Positions 38,581 through 48,045 of a DNA stretch of 64,000 nucleotides are shown here, one piece after another. The notes beneath the pieces are model-generated. The model ran no database searches, had not been told where the DNA came from, and worked only from the letters and a program-made list of their open reading frames with translations. Source of the stretch: Thioploca ingrica (lineage in GTDB: Bacteria; Pseudomonadota; Gammaproteobacteria; Beggiatoales; Beggiatoaceae); NCBI GenBank assembly GCA_000828835.1, contig AP014633.1, positions 3,844,001 to 3,908,000 of the forward strand, read 5' to 3'. Within the stretch, counting starts at the first letter, position 1, and each line of letters opens with the position of its first letter. The position numbers and the translations under genes are program-made.

Positions 38581-40104
38581 TTATTGCGGCAAACGGGTTA
38601 GCTTCCCTATCTTCCCTCGCCATTCGGCTGGACCCAGTTGGTGAATTGAATGACCCAAAGTGTCTACTGCCACCATGACTGGCATATCTTCAACTTCAAA
38701 TTCATAGATGGCTTCCATCCCCAAATCCGCAAAAGCGACTACTCGTGCGGAACGAATCGCTTTAGAAACCAGATAAGCGGCTCCACCTACCGCGGTTAAA
38801 TAAACTGCTTGATATTTTTTAATGACATCAATGGCTTGTTGGCCACGTTCCGCTTTGCCAATCATCCCCATCAGCTGGGCTGTCCCCAACATGATTTCGG
38901 TGAATTTATCCATCCGAGTTGCGGTAGTGGGACCGGCTGGACCAACGACTTCATCCCGTACCGCGTCAACCGGACCGACATAGTAAATAAAGCGATTAGT
39001 AAAATCGAGACCAGCGGGTAGCGGTTGATTTTGAGCAAACAAATCCGCAAGGCGTTTATGGGCGGCATCACGACCGGTTAATAATTTGCCACTGAGCAAT
39101 AAACGTTCACCAGGTTGCCATTGAATCATATCGGCTTTAGTGACCGTATTGAGATTCACCCGTCGAGTGCTTAATCCCTTTTCCCAGGTGACTTGAGGCC
39201 AATCTGCTAAACGCGGTGGTGTCAACTGCACCGGACCACGACCATCCAACACCAAATGCGCATGACGAGTAGCCGCACAATTTGGAATCATCGCGACCGG
39301 TAACGACGCCGCATGAGTTGGATAATCCAGAATTTTGACATCGAGAACCGTGGTTAAGCCACCTAAACCTTGAGCACCAATACCCAAAGCATTGACTTTT
39401 TCGTATAATTCTAAGCGCAGTTCTTCAAGGCGGTTGTGAGCACCACGGGTTTGGAGTTCGTGAATATCAATCGGTGCCAGGAGAGATTCTTTCGCCAATA
39501 ACATCGCCTTTTCTGCTGTTCCGCCGATCCCAATGCCCAAAATTCCAGGTGGACACCACCCCGCGCCCATTTGCGGAACCGTTTTAAGAACCCACTCGAC
39601 GAAGTTATCATTAGGATTTAACATCGCAAATTTCGCTTTATTTTCCGAACCACCGCCTTTCGCCGCTATGTTAATTTCAACGGTATCACCAGGCACCACC
39701 TCCATATGAATTACGGCTGGCGTGTTATCTTGCGTATTTTGTCGCTTTCCAACCGGATCGGTCAAAATGGAGGCGCGTAACCGATTATGGGGATCCGTAT
39801 AAGCACGACGCACACCTTCATTGACCATAGCGGTAATGCTCATAGTTGCTTCCCAATGAACATTCATGCCAATTTTCAAAAATACCACAGCGATGCCGGT
39901 ATCTTGACAAATGGGGCGATGTCCCTCGGCACTCATCCGAGAATTCACTAAAATTTGCGCCATCGCCTCTTTAGCAGCAGCAGATTCTTCCCGTTCATAG
40001 GCTTTACCTAAAGCTTGAATATAATCAAGTGGATGATAATAAGAAATAAACTGAAAAGCCTCAGCAATGCTTTGAATCAAATCGTCTTCTCGGATAGTGG
40101 TCAT
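38581..40104 (-). CDS. fumA: Class I (iron-sulfur) fumarate hydratase
   Basis: A 507-residue single-chain class I fumarase interconverting fumarate and malate in the TCA cycle. The three [4Fe-4S] cysteine contexts are present: RPICQDTGIAVVFL, GAGWCPPGILGIGIGGT and IPNCAATRHAHLVLDG. The C-terminal domain shows GPVDAVRDEVVGPAGPTTAT, MDKFTEIMLGTAQLMGMIGK and VGGAAYLVSKAIRSARVVAF. Slightly shorter than E. coli FumA (~548). It leads a two-gene unit with hypF. Class I enzymes are oxygen-sensitive, in keeping with a microaerobic lifestyle. Confidence 0.95.
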   Translation of the reverse strand: MTTIREDDLIQSIAEAFQFISYYHPLDYIQALGKAYEREESAAAKEAMAQILVNSRMSAEGHRPICQDTGIAVVFLKIGMNVHWEATMSITAMVNEGVRRAYTDPHNRLRASILTDPVGKRQNTQDNTPAVIHMEVVPGDTVEINIAAKGGGSENKAKFAMLNPNDNFVEWVLKTVPQMGAGWCPPGILGIGIGGTAEKAMLLAKESLLAPIDIHELQTRGAHNRLEELRLELYEKVNALGIGAQGLGGLTTVLDVKILDYPTHAASLPVAMIPNCAATRHAHLVLDGRGPVQLTPPRLADWPQVTWEKGLSTRRVNLNTVTKADMIQWQPGERLLLSGKLLTGRDAAHKRLADLFAQNQPLPAGLDFTNRFIYYVGPVDAVRDEVVGPAGPTTATRMDKFTEIMLGTAQLMGMIGKAERGQQAIDVIKKYQAVYLTAVGGAAYLVSKAIRSARVVAFADLGMEAIYEFEVEDMPVMVAVDTLGHSIHQLGPAEWRGKIGKLTRLPQ

Positions 40105-40334
40105 AATTTATCGCTCGTTTTAAGATGGTTTGCCTCACTCGGTGAGTATAATAAAATAAAATAACAAAATTGCGTAGGTTGGGTAGAGCGAAGCGAAACC
40201 CAATATTGAGGAGACATTTGCTTAGTTTCGGTTAACGCCGCTACCTATCTTCCAAATTAAGGGTAGCGCTTTTTCGTTAGTTACATAAATGCTCCCAACT
40301 TTTTTTAATAAAAACTTCCAGGTGGTAGTGGTAT

Positions 40335-40805
40335 ATGAATTGGAAACAAATTTGCGAACACAAAAATCTCCAAGACTTACCCTTTAAAATTGAACTTAAT
40401 GAGCAAGGACAGATTTTAATGACACCAGTTAAAGTTTCTCATTCTCTGTTTCAGGGAAAATTGTCAGGATTGCTTTATTTTTATTTGGATACTGGACAAG
40501 TATTAGTTGAGTGTGCTGTTTTCACGAAAAAAGGCACTAAAGTTGCCGATGTTGCCTGGTCATCCTCTGAACGCCTTGAAATAATAAAAAATGAAACTGA
40601 ATGTTCCATCGCGCCGGAAATCTGCATTGAAGTCCTGTCTGACTCTAATACAAAAATTGAAATTGATGAAAAAATAGCTCTTTATCTAACAGCAGGGGCA
40701 AAAGAAGTTTGGATTTGTGATGAATATGGCAATATTACTTGCTATAATGACCAAGGAAAATTGCCATATTCCTTATTAGCGCCTAATTTTCCTAAAAAAA
40801 TATAA
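40335..40805 (+). CDS. Uma2-family putative endonuclease-fold protein
   Basis: A 156-residue Uma2 (DUF820) protein starting MNWKQICEHKNLQDLPFKIE, paralogous to the gene at 23016. Core: GTKVADVAWSSSERLEIIKN, then APEICIEVLSDSNTKIEI (core EVLS), YLTAGAKEVWICDEYG. Only 18 bases separate it from the Rpn-family gene at 40824, so the two nuclease-fold genes are probably expressed together. A REP-like word (gtaggttgggtagagcgaag) lies ~150 bases upstream. Function unknown. Confidence 0.78.
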   Translation: MNWKQICEHKNLQDLPFKIELNEQGQILMTPVKVSHSLFQGKLSGLLYFYLDTGQVLVECAVFTKKGTKVADVAWSSSERLEIIKNETECSIAPEICIEVLSDSNTKIEIDEKIALYLTAGAKEVWICDEYGNITCYNDQGKLPYSLLAPNFPKKI

Positions 40806-40823
40806 TTTTCAAACTTAACTCCA

Positions 40824-41801
40824 ATGCCAACTACCCCTAAAAAAGCCAAAGCCCTGGAATTTGACAGTCCGTGGAAAGACATTCTTGAACACTACTTTGA
40901 AGCCTTTCTTGAATTCTTTTTTCCCGCTCTCCATACTCAGGTCGATTGGACAAAAGGCTATGAATTTTTAGATAAAGAACTACAAAAGGTGGTCAGAGAA
41001 GCGGTTACCCAGTCACGCCGGGTTGATAAGTTAGTCAAAGTCTGGCTAAACAATCAAGAAGAAGTTTTCTTGTATATTCACGTTGAAATCCAGGGACAAG
41101 TGGAAGAGAATTTTGCTCAACGGATGTTCATTTACCACTATCGCTTGTATGACCGTTATGGTGCACAAGTGATGAGTTTAGCCATTTTAGGAGACAAAAA
41201 AGTGGACTGGCAACCACACCGTTATCATTATGAAAAGTTTGGTTGTGAGTTATCTTTTCGATTTCCAACTGTCAAACTGCTAGACTATAAAGAACGATGG
41301 GCCGAATTAGAACGGAGTTCCAATCCGTTTGCGCATGTGGTACGAGTGCATTTAAAAGGTTTGGAAACCCAAAAAGATCCTCAACAACGCTTGGATTGGA
41401 AAGTTAAATTGTACCAATCTCTCTATGAAGCTCATTACCACAAACGAGATATTTTAGAATTATTTCGGTTTTTAGATTGGGTCTTAGTGTTACCAGAACC
41501 CTTAACCCTTGAATTTGATAGATTTGTTCAACAATATGAAGAGGCAAAATCAGTGAGGTATGTAACCAGTATTGAACGGCTTGGTATCCAAAGAGGTATT
41601 CAACAAGGGATTCAACAAGGTATTTTACAAACTGCTCGTGAAGATGTGGTGAAAGTATTGCAAATCCGTTTTCCTCAAGTACCTAAGCAAGTAATTAACC
41701 AAATTAATCAGGTTGAAGATCAAGAGAAGTTATCCCAGTTATTGGAAGTTGCCGTCTTGAGCCAGTCCTTGGCGGAATTTGAACAGCATTTAAACAAGTA
41801 G
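40824..41801 (+). CDS. Rpn-family PD-(D/E)XK transposase-like protein
   Basis: A 325-residue near-copy of the protein at 27769. The start MPTTPKKAKALEFDSPWKDI, the core VDKLVKVWLNNQEEVFLYIH then VEIQGQVEENFAQRMFIYHY, and LDWKVKLYQSLYEAHYHK are shared, with scattered substitutions. The C-terminal repeat is RGIQQGIQQGILQ, one unit shorter than in the paralog. The core shows Asp and Glu with Gln in the Lys position, so activity is uncertain. It follows a Uma2 gene by 18 bases. Confidence 0.8.
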   Translation: MPTTPKKAKALEFDSPWKDILEHYFEAFLEFFFPALHTQVDWTKGYEFLDKELQKVVREAVTQSRRVDKLVKVWLNNQEEVFLYIHVEIQGQVEENFAQRMFIYHYRLYDRYGAQVMSLAILGDKKVDWQPHRYHYEKFGCELSFRFPTVKLLDYKERWAELERSSNPFAHVVRVHLKGLETQKDPQQRLDWKVKLYQSLYEAHYHKRDILELFRFLDWVLVLPEPLTLEFDRFVQQYEEAKSVRYVTSIERLGIQRGIQQGIQQGILQTAREDVVKVLQIRFPQVPKQVINQINQVEDQEKLSQLLEVAVLSQSLAEFEQHLNK

Positions 41802-41921
41802 TTGAATGAAATTACTTTTTAAGTAAAGACAAACCATTAATTTTATGGTAGCCTTAATTTTATCCCTAGCTAGGTAGGGTTAATTCATTGAGTAAGTGAC
41901 TATTTTTTAAGAGGATGGATT

Positions 41922-43412
41922 ATGAAAAGGAGATGGTTATTGGTAGGGCTCTTTTTACTACCTTCTTTAACATTAGGGTTGCAACTACAACCGGGATTTG
42001 ATCTTTTTAAAACTGGGGCAGAGGGTGGCACATCTATTAATTTTAGCAGTCGAAATGGTCCAATCGTGCCGCTACAAGGTAACTCTGAATTACTCGTTGG
42101 ACAACCTAATTCCATCGATACCATAGTGTATCGCCAGTCAGGAGTCAATCTTCCTGATCCACTCAGTAGTGTAGGTACTGTAGCTATTCAATTGGTTGCC
42201 CTGTCTTTAAAAAGCACCAATTCCTTTGATATCGGATTTTTAGGTTTTCCTGCAGGAACGAGGGCTGATCTGTATGTGATTATTGATGCACCACCGGGAA
42301 GGATTTTTCCTCCTCTTCCACTTGATAATTTACAACCTTCTATAGGAACAATGACGATTCAGCGTACTGAATGGGGTATTCCAGATGGAGGATCATTTAG
42401 TTCCACGTTATCCATTTATGCGGATCTAATATTTGTAAGAGCCGGAGGTAGCCTAAATAACTCTGGTGATTGGCTGTATCACACACCTGATCCAATGGCA
42501 CCCTTTGTTCTAAACGGTTTAGGAACCTGGTCAAACCAGACACCTTCAAACAATTACCATAATTTATATCCTGCTGGAAGCTTTTATCCAATAAGTATAA
42601 CTCATCAACCTCCACCTCAAGGACATATTCACACAGTACAAATTATTGTTGATGAATTTGGTCATTGCACTTGTTTTACCTGTTCATCGGGTTCATCAGA
42701 ATTACTAATACCACTTGAACCACCCAAAGTGTTAACAAAATTAAAGACTATCTTTACTTCCTCCCCAATCACTCTAAATAAAAACAATCAATTACCCTAC
42801 AGATTTGGTACGGGTTCTCTTAAAAAGACACGCCAACGAAATAAGGATGACAATTCATTACCGAAATTGGATACCACTAGCCAAGCCTTTTTGACGACTT
42901 TAGAAGACAGTTTAGCGGCTTTCAAGCTGACTGAAATCATTGTAGAAATGAGTGAGGACATGAGCCGATTAGAAATACCGATTATCACCGCAGCAGAGGA
43001 TGAAACCCCTCAAGCTTGGTACAGCGTCTTGGCGACTCAACCCATTGCAATAATAAATCAAGAAGAACCACTCACCGGTCTATCGGTAAAAGACAACGGG
43101 ATAGTTTCTCTCGTGTTTGTCGGCCATGATCAGCAATATTATGAATCCGCTTTACTTCCCACTTTGGATTCAACCATTGCCGCCGCGCTTATGGAAGCTG
43201 TTCCAGCCGCGATTATAGAGCAATCGTTGGATGGTGAAACTACTTTCACTTTAGGCAATGAAGTTCATCGGGTCAAGATGGATTATGTTGTGACTGCCAT
43301 TGATTCCAATTCATCGCAACTGCTTGTAGACATGACCGATGTGAACGGCGATCAGAAGATGGACTACATCCTTTCTGCTCAGGGCAAACAGCAGATTGCT
43401 TTTGGTCAGTAG
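41922..43412 (+). CDS. Orphan secreted protein
   Basis: A 496-residue exported protein with a clear signal peptide (MKRRWLLVGLFLLPSLTLG). Residues ~25-230 are rich in Gly/Pro/Ser and aromatic turns (DLFKTGAEGGTSINFSSRNG, IQRTEWGIPDGGSFSST), and a CTCFTCSSG cysteine cluster lies near residue 245. The rest (from ~265) has a Lys/Arg-rich linker and two alternating beta/helix parts, ending with an EF-hand-like calcium loop, DVNGDQKMDYIL. I do not recognise a family. AAGAGG(ATGGATT) precedes the ATG. It is flanked by REP-like sequence and stands alone. Confidence 0.7.
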   Translation: MKRRWLLVGLFLLPSLTLGLQLQPGFDLFKTGAEGGTSINFSSRNGPIVPLQGNSELLVGQPNSIDTIVYRQSGVNLPDPLSSVGTVAIQLVALSLKSTNSFDIGFLGFPAGTRADLYVIIDAPPGRIFPPLPLDNLQPSIGTMTIQRTEWGIPDGGSFSSTLSIYADLIFVRAGGSLNNSGDWLYHTPDPMAPFVLNGLGTWSNQTPSNNYHNLYPAGSFYPISITHQPPPQGHIHTVQIIVDEFGHCTCFTCSSGSSELLIPLEPPKVLTKLKTIFTSSPITLNKNNQLPYRFGTGSLKKTRQRNKDDNSLPKLDTTSQAFLTTLEDSLAAFKLTEIIVEMSEDMSRLEIPIITAAEDETPQAWYSVLATQPIAIINQEEPLTGLSVKDNGIVSLVFVGHDQQYYESALLPTLDSTIAAALMEAVPAAIIEQSLDGETTFTLGNEVHRVKMDYVVTAIDSNSSQLLVDMTDVNGDQKMDYILSAQGKQQIAFGQ

Positions 43413-43431
43413 ATTAAGTCAGGTAGCGTGT

Positions 43432-43480
43432 AGGTTGGGTAGAGCGCAGCGAAACTCATCCTACACTTCACTACACTTCA
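43432..43480. repeat. REP-like sequence (gtaggttgggtagagcgcag)
   Basis: Contains gtaggttgggtagagcgcagcgaaactc followed by catcctacactt. The same words recur at 40173, 44401 and 61628, so this is one copy of a dispersed short repeat. Confidence 0.55.
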
Positions 43481-43639
43481 CTCAGTTAGCAGAATTTGAG
43501 TCACGGCTGAACAATTCGTTGCCGATTGGGCTGGAGGTAATAAAGCCAATCCGGCTAGACCGCTGACACAGCATAAATAGAACTTTGACATCCTCTTTCT
43601 CCGAAATTAATTAGGCTTAGAGGCTAGAAAAAAATAGTT

Positions 43640-44056
43640 TCAACAGTTAAAGAGGTTTAAGAATGGTTTAGTATTTTTCCAGCGATAAGTATTAAAATCT
43701 CGTTTATCTGTACTCAAAATACGGCCATGTCCAAGATGTTCTGCTAGTAAAACCAATGATGCATCAGCTAAATCCATCGGTAAGTTCGCATATTGTTCCA
43801 TGAGTGCAGTAATACGTCCTTTTTGAGCATGGCTAAATTGAAAAACTTCAAAAGCACCCCTTTCATAGGCTTTCATAAAGCTCAATTGCGCCTTAATACC
43901 TTGACGTTTCAGTAAAATGTGACAAACTTCCGTCATAACTGGCACGCTAGTGATTAAATCCTCGTCTAACTGGTTTAATAATTTGATGGCTTGGAAGTGA
44001 TGTTGGTCTTGGTTATTACTTAAAGCAATCCAGAATCCACTATCAACAATGATCAT
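43640..44056 (-). CDS. PIN-domain (VapC-type) toxin
   Basis: A 138-residue PIN-domain protein. The acidic tetrad is complete: Asp5 (MIIVDSGFW), Glu43 (PVMTEVCHI), Asp98 (MDLADASL) and Asp117 (LSTDKRDF). VapC-type toxins are Mg2+-dependent RNases acting on tRNA or rRNA. The start overlaps the stop of the upstream small gene by 4 bases (ATGA-type), the classic toxin-antitoxin layout. RNA target unknown. Confidence 0.9.
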   Translation of the reverse strand: MIIVDSGFWIALSNNQDQHHFQAIKLLNQLDEDLITSVPVMTEVCHILLKRQGIKAQLSFMKAYERGAFEVFQFSHAQKGRITALMEQYANLPMDLADASLVLLAEHLGHGRILSTDKRDFNTYRWKNTKPFLNLFNC

Positions 44057-44295
44057 AATTTATATTCCAAATCGATTACCTCTTTATAATTTTCGGATAA
44101 TAAACTTTCTCCAGCTATACAACCGATAAAGCCAGTTTCTTGCAAAATTTTAACTACTGGTGAAGATTGGCATTGCTTTTCATACAATAGGTCAATACCT
44201 TGCTGAATCAGTAAGTCAAAATTGATATTAAGATGGCGTTGAAGATATTGAATTTTCTCGCTGTGTTGCTCGTCAAGTTGAAGTTGAAGTTTCAT
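44053..44295 (-). CDS. Probable antitoxin paired with PIN toxin
   Basis: An 80-residue protein with an N-terminal ribbon-helix-helix-like start (MKLQLQLDEQHSEKIQYLQR) and a helix DLLIQQGIDLLYEKQ, followed by a tail (VVKILQETGFIGCIAGESLL) typical of VapB/DUF2281-type antitoxin C-termini that wrap the toxin. It overlaps the PIN gene by 4 bases and lies directly upstream of it. Such antitoxins usually repress their own promoter; a REP-like repeat lies ~100 bases upstream. Confidence 0.8.
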   Translation of the reverse strand: MKLQLQLDEQHSEKIQYLQRHLNINFDLLIQQGIDLLYEKQCQSSPVVKILQETGFIGCIAGESLLSENYKEVIDLEYKL

Positions 44296-44400
44296 AGAAA
44301 ACCTCTTAGTGTTTGGTGTTTCTTAATAGGTTGCTCTTAATTATTGAAAATTAATTAGTCTTGAAAATCTAAATCAACACATGCCTAATTTTTTTCCAAA

Positions 44401-44491
44401 TAGGTTAGGTAGAGCGCAGTGAAACTCCACCTTCCTGAACTCCAACTTTGGAATTGATGGGTTTCGCGCTAACGCGCTCTACCCATCCTAC
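44401..44491. repeat. MITE-like/REP-like element with inverted ends
   Basis: The left half taggttaggtagagcgcagt is complementary to the right half gcgctctacccatcctac with several mismatches; the middle contains gaaact / gggtttc. It is another member of the dispersed gtagagcgcagcgaaac family, lying between the antitoxin and the 44562 gene. Confidence 0.55.
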
Positions 44492-44561
44492 ACTTCTACT
44501 GATTGAAGGTTAATAACTCCTAAAAATGTAAATTAACAACAGCATTGAAGCTACATTCTAA

Positions 44562-45080
44562 CTACATAGTGTAAAGAAACAAAAATACTTGAAAATGGTC
44601 ACCAAGCGGAACAAAATAACCTTGTAGCAAAGGTGATTTAGTAAAAATCTTTGCTGTTCTGGTGTGAATACTCCATCGATATTTCTCTCCTTCTAAAACC
44701 AGTTTTTCCTTGAGTGTAGGTGGAAACCAAGCAAAAATGTACTCCGCATTCCAGAAAACCGACTGTTCAGGGTTAAGTTGCTCTGGTGACTGTTCAAGAA
44801 TCTTTCTGAAATGAGTTTCCTCAAAAGTTAATAGCGCAAACAGCATCCAATCTTTGGGACCAAAGCTTTCTGGTTGGTTAGAAGTCATTTCTTTCACTTG
44901 CCAAATGACCTGGGTTGGGTGAAAAGGCAAATTGATTAACTTACCAAGCGTTTCGACTTCGGTCGAAGGTGTGTTGTTAAATTCTGAGTTACTACGGGCT
45001 TCATTTGAAGAAAAAAATAACATCATTGTTAGCCAGAGGGTGGGAACGAGATTGAAGTTAATTTTATTAAATTGATTCAT
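44562..45080 (-). CDS. Exported hypothetical protein, possible immunity partner
   Basis: A 172-residue protein with a signal-peptide-like N-terminus (LVPTLWLTMMLFFSSNEARS), so probably periplasmic. The body is a single domain: INLPFHPTQVIWQVKEMTSN, FGPKDWMLFALLTFEETHF, FWNAEYIFAWFPPTLKEKL. It starts three bases after the stop of the 45084 gene, whose product has no signal peptide. A cytoplasmic protein with a C-terminal motif rich in Asp/Tyr/Phe, followed by a small exported partner, is a layout seen with antibacterial effector/immunity pairs. I do not recognise the family with certainty. Confidence 0.65.
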   Translation of the reverse strand: MNQFNKINFNLVPTLWLTMMLFFSSNEARSNSEFNNTPSTEVETLGKLINLPFHPTQVIWQVKEMTSNQPESFGPKDWMLFALLTFEETHFRKILEQSPEQLNPEQSVFWNAEYIFAWFPPTLKEKLVLEGEKYRWSIHTRTAKIFTKSPLLQGYFVPLGDHFQVFLFLYTM

Positions 45081-45083
45081 AAG

Positions 45084-45971
45084 TTAAATTCGGTTGCGGA
45101 TCCGTCTATTGTCTTGAGGTTGCCGCTGGCGTTGGTTAGTTGACGACGTTGAAAAATTCGTCACGGTTTTCACACCTACCCATTGGACTTTTCTGGTTAG
45201 TTCTGAAAAGTGATCATATTGGTGAGCTAGTCCCGTTATCTCAAAAATACCATTGTCAGCATCAGGAATTCCGGTAGCGATATCAGTGGCACCAGGATTA
45301 AAATTATAACGATCTTCAGCATGTAAGGTCATCGTCATATCAAATTGGGGTAAATCATTTCGGTTTTTGGTAATGGTTACGATGCCGCTTAACCAAATAA
45401 CATGGCCTCCAATCGCTTTTTGCCAGTTTTCTGTGACTGGATAGGGAAACAATGGATTGCTCCCTCCACAGGAGATTGCCGAGCCGGTTAATTGGAATGA
45501 GGATAGGCTTTGTCCCTTAAGCCGATTTTCCCACAAATCCATTGCTCCCTGTTGAATATCAAGAATGGCATTTCTCAAGGTGGTTTTACCACTGATATCA
45601 CCCATTACGTAACGTTCATAGGAGAATTGGCGTGGTTTACCTTTACCTTCTAGAAAGTGACGGTAAGCACCTAAAGCATCAGTTAAATCCGGTCGAAATG
45701 CTTCACCTCCTTCTAACATAGCTTTCCATTTGGCAAGTTTCGCATAATCTTCTAGGCTTGGAGCGCGAGGAGAAAATTTATCCAAAAATCCGTTATCATG
45801 TTGAATAAGAGGATGTTGCGGGTTACCCAACTTATAGCTTGCTGTCAAGCTACTGATAGGTTGGTTCTTTTGCTTAGGAATTTCTGTTGGAGTGCGATCT
45901 CTTCCTACCCGACCTTCTTCACGAGTAAGACGACGATCTCCATTAGGGTTTCCATCGTTTCTTTCACTCAT
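45084..45971 (-). CDS. Hypothetical protein, possible antibacterial effector
   Basis: A 295-residue protein without signal peptide. The first ~45 residues are polar and Arg-rich (MSERNDGNPNGDRRLTREEG). The middle is helical (LAKWKAMLEGGEAFRPDLTD, ALGAYRHFLEGKGKPRQFSY). The C-terminal ~90 residues contain IGGHVIWLSGIVTITKNRND, then MTLHAEDRYNFNPGATDIAT, a D-x-Y-x-F-x-P-G motif resembling that of some bacteriocin-like C-terminal domains, and end in a Gln/Arg-rich tail. GGAGG precedes the ATG. The immediate downstream gene encodes a small exported protein. Effector function is inference; no T6SS or other secretion gene is in the window. Confidence 0.6.
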   Translation of the reverse strand: MSERNDGNPNGDRRLTREEGRVGRDRTPTEIPKQKNQPISSLTASYKLGNPQHPLIQHDNGFLDKFSPRAPSLEDYAKLAKWKAMLEGGEAFRPDLTDALGAYRHFLEGKGKPRQFSYERYVMGDISGKTTLRNAILDIQQGAMDLWENRLKGQSLSSFQLTGSAISCGGSNPLFPYPVTENWQKAIGGHVIWLSGIVTITKNRNDLPQFDMTMTLHAEDRYNFNPGATDIATGIPDADNGIFEITGLAHQYDHFSELTRKVQWVGVKTVTNFSTSSTNQRQRQPQDNRRIRNRI

Positions 45972-46095
45972 CTATTTTTCCTCCTTAAAATTGAGTAGTA
46001 TTTATTTATGACTTATGGACTAAGACAAATGCAGACTACCTCCATTTTAATTCAAGATCAAGATACACTTTGTTAATTAGTCCTGAAAATGAAAA

Positions 46096-47439
46096 TCAAC
46101 ACATGCCTAATTTTTTTTCCAAGTAGTGAATACTAATCCCGCCTGCTTGAAAAGTCGCATCTTCAAGTAGAGTTTGCTGTAAAGGAATATTGGTCTTGAT
46201 ACCATCGATGATAATCTCATCTAATGCCATTCGCATTCGGGCCATACTGGAATCGCGGGTATCGCTGTAGGTGATGAGTTTACCAATCATGGAATCGTAA
46301 TAAGGTGGAACCCGATAGCCGCTGTAAATGTGAGTATCGACTCGTACTCCCGGCCCACCGGGGGCATGGTAGCGCGAAATGATTCCCGGAGAAGGCAGAA
46401 AGCTGTCCGGATCTTCGGCATTAATCCGACATTCTATGGCATGTCCTTGAATTTTTATATCTTTTTGTTTATAGCGTAACGTTTCACCAGCGGCTATTCG
46501 GAGTTGTTCTCGAACAATATCAATGCCCGTGACTAATTCCGTGACCGGATGTTCAACTTGGATACGGGTATTCATTTCAATGAAATAGAATTGGCCATTT
46601 TCATATAAAAATTCAAAGGTACCGGCGCCACGATAGTTAATATCTCGACAAGCTTGAGCACATAATTCGCCTACTTCATGGCGCTGAGCTTCGGTTAACC
46701 CCGGTGCTGGGGCTTCTTCTATCATTTTTTGGTGACGACGTTGCATGGAGCAATCGCGTTCGCCTAAGTAAATCGCATTGCCATAACTGTCTGCTAAAAC
46801 TTGGAATTCGATATGTCGTGGATTTTCTAAGAATTTTTCCATATAAACTTGGTCATTACCAAAGGCCGCAGCGGCTTCAGCACGTGTTAGCGAAATGGCA
46901 CTCGGTAAGGCCGCTTCACTTCGTACCACTCGCATCCCACGTCCACCGCCACCACCGACGGCTTTGATAATAATCGGGTAACCAATCTCCCGGGCCAGTG
47001 GTAACGTTTTATCGATATCCTCGTCTAGTACTCCTTCTGAACCAGGAACACAGGGAACACCGGCCGCTTTCATGGTTTTAATCGCCGAGATTTTATTTCC
47101 CATCAACCGAATCGTTTCCGGATGCGGGCCAATAAAAATGAAGCCACTTTTTTCAACTTGTTCTGCAAAATCAGCGTTTTCAGCTAGGAAACCATAACCC
47201 GGATGAATAGCGACTGCATCGGTTACTTCAGCAGCACTGATGACCGCCGGAATGTTGAGATAACTATTTGCCGAAGGAGGCGGACCGATACATACCGATT
47301 CATCAGCCAATCGTACATGCTTGAGTTCACGGTCTGCAGAGGAATGGACTGCCACGACTCTAATCCCCATTTCTCGACAGGCTCTTAGAATACGTAAGGC
47401 AATTTCACCTCGATTAGCAATAACAACTTTTGATAGCAT
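46096..47439 (-). CDS. accC: Biotin carboxylase subunit of acetyl-CoA carboxylase
   Basis: A 447-residue ATP-grasp enzyme that carboxylates the biotin of AccB with bicarbonate in the first step of fatty acid synthesis. Motifs: [34 protein letters not shown], the Gly-rich loop [47 protein letters not shown] and ECRINAEDP. Full length. It lies 146 bases after accB; that gap holds short direct repeats. The order aroQ-accB-accC is typical of gammaproteobacteria. Confidence 0.98.
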   Translation of the reverse strand: MLSKVVIANRGEIALRILRACREMGIRVVAVHSSADRELKHVRLADESVCIGPPPSANSYLNIPAVISAAEVTDAVAIHPGYGFLAENADFAEQVEKSGFIFIGPHPETIRLMGNKISAIKTMKAAGVPCVPGSEGVLDEDIDKTLPLAREIGYPIIIKAVGGGGGRGMRVVRSEAALPSAISLTRAEAAAAFGNDQVYMEKFLENPRHIEFQVLADSYGNAIYLGERDCSMQRRHQKMIEEAPAPGLTEAQRHEVGELCAQACRDINYRGAGTFEFLYENGQFYFIEMNTRIQVEHPVTELVTGIDIVREQLRIAAGETLRYKQKDIKIQGHAIECRINAEDPDSFLPSPGIISRYHAPGGPGVRVDTHIYSGYRVPPYYDSMIGKLITYSDTRDSSMARMRMALDEIIIDGIKTNIPLQQTLLEDATFQAGGISIHYLEKKLGMC

Positions 47440-47455
47440 GTACTTAACCTCTTTT

Positions 47456-47583
47456 CAGTTAACAGTGAACAGTTAGCAGTGAACAGTTATCAATTAACCT
47501 TTCATGGTGATAACGGCTAACTGACAACTGAAAAATGTTAGGGCAACCGCAAGGATTACCCCTACAAATAACTGATAACTGTT
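47456..47583. repeat. Short direct repeats between accB and accC
   Basis: The word cagttaacagtgaacagtta recurs in variants (cagttagcagtgaacagtta, ctgataactg), giving a low-complexity tract of ~12-base units on both sides of a gcaaccgcaaggattacccc stretch. It separates accB from accC and may form hairpins in the operon mRNA. Confidence 0.6.
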
Positions 47584-47585
47584 TA

Positions 47586-48041
47586 TTATTCAATAACAAA
47601 TAATGGTTCACCGTATTCTACCGGTGCCCCATTCTCGACTAAAACTTTAGTAACAATACCGGCTTTATCGGCCGTGATTTGGTTGAGAATTTTCATGGCT
47701 TCAATAATACAAAGTGTGTCTCCCTCATTCACCATTTGTCCTTCTTCAACAAAAGATTTACTGGCCGGAGAAGGCGCACGATAAAAAGTACCTACCATCG
47801 GTGAAGTAATGAGGTGTCCCTTCATTTCTTTAGCGGGTTCCATTACCGGCGGTGAAGAGGTATTCGTGGCTGACGAAACGGTTGGTATACCTGGCAAGGG
47901 CATTGCCTGTGACATCACCACGGGGGTTGAATGGGGATAACGACTAATCCGTATTAAGTTTTCACCTTCGTGAATTTCTATCTCGGCAACCCCAGAGGAT
48001 TCAATTAATTCTATAAGTTTTTTTATTTTACGAATATCCAT
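47586..48041 (-). CDS. accB: Biotin carboxyl carrier protein of acetyl-CoA carboxylase
   Basis: A 151-residue carrier. The ATG at 48041 opens the family start [20 protein letters not shown], 4 bases after the aroQ stop and behind GAGGTAGG, so the longer frame to 48200 is rejected. The Pro/Ala linker (residues ~45-75) leads to the biotinyl domain with the target lysine in [12 protein letters not shown]. AccB carries biotin between AccC and the carboxyltransferase AccA/AccD, which are not in the window. Confidence 0.97.
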   Translation of the reverse strand: MDIRKIKKLIELIESSGVAEIEIHEGENLIRISRYPHSTPVVMSQAMPLPGIPTVSSATNTSSPPVMEPAKEMKGHLITSPMVGTFYRAPSPASKSFVEEGQMVNEGDTLCIIEAMKILNQITADKAGIVTKVLVENGAPVEYGEPLFVIE

Positions 48042-48045
48042 GAAC

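Noticed and set aside
47456-47583. Possible attachment site between accB and accC
   Set aside because: The direct repeats are low-complexity and no integrase or tRNA is nearby.
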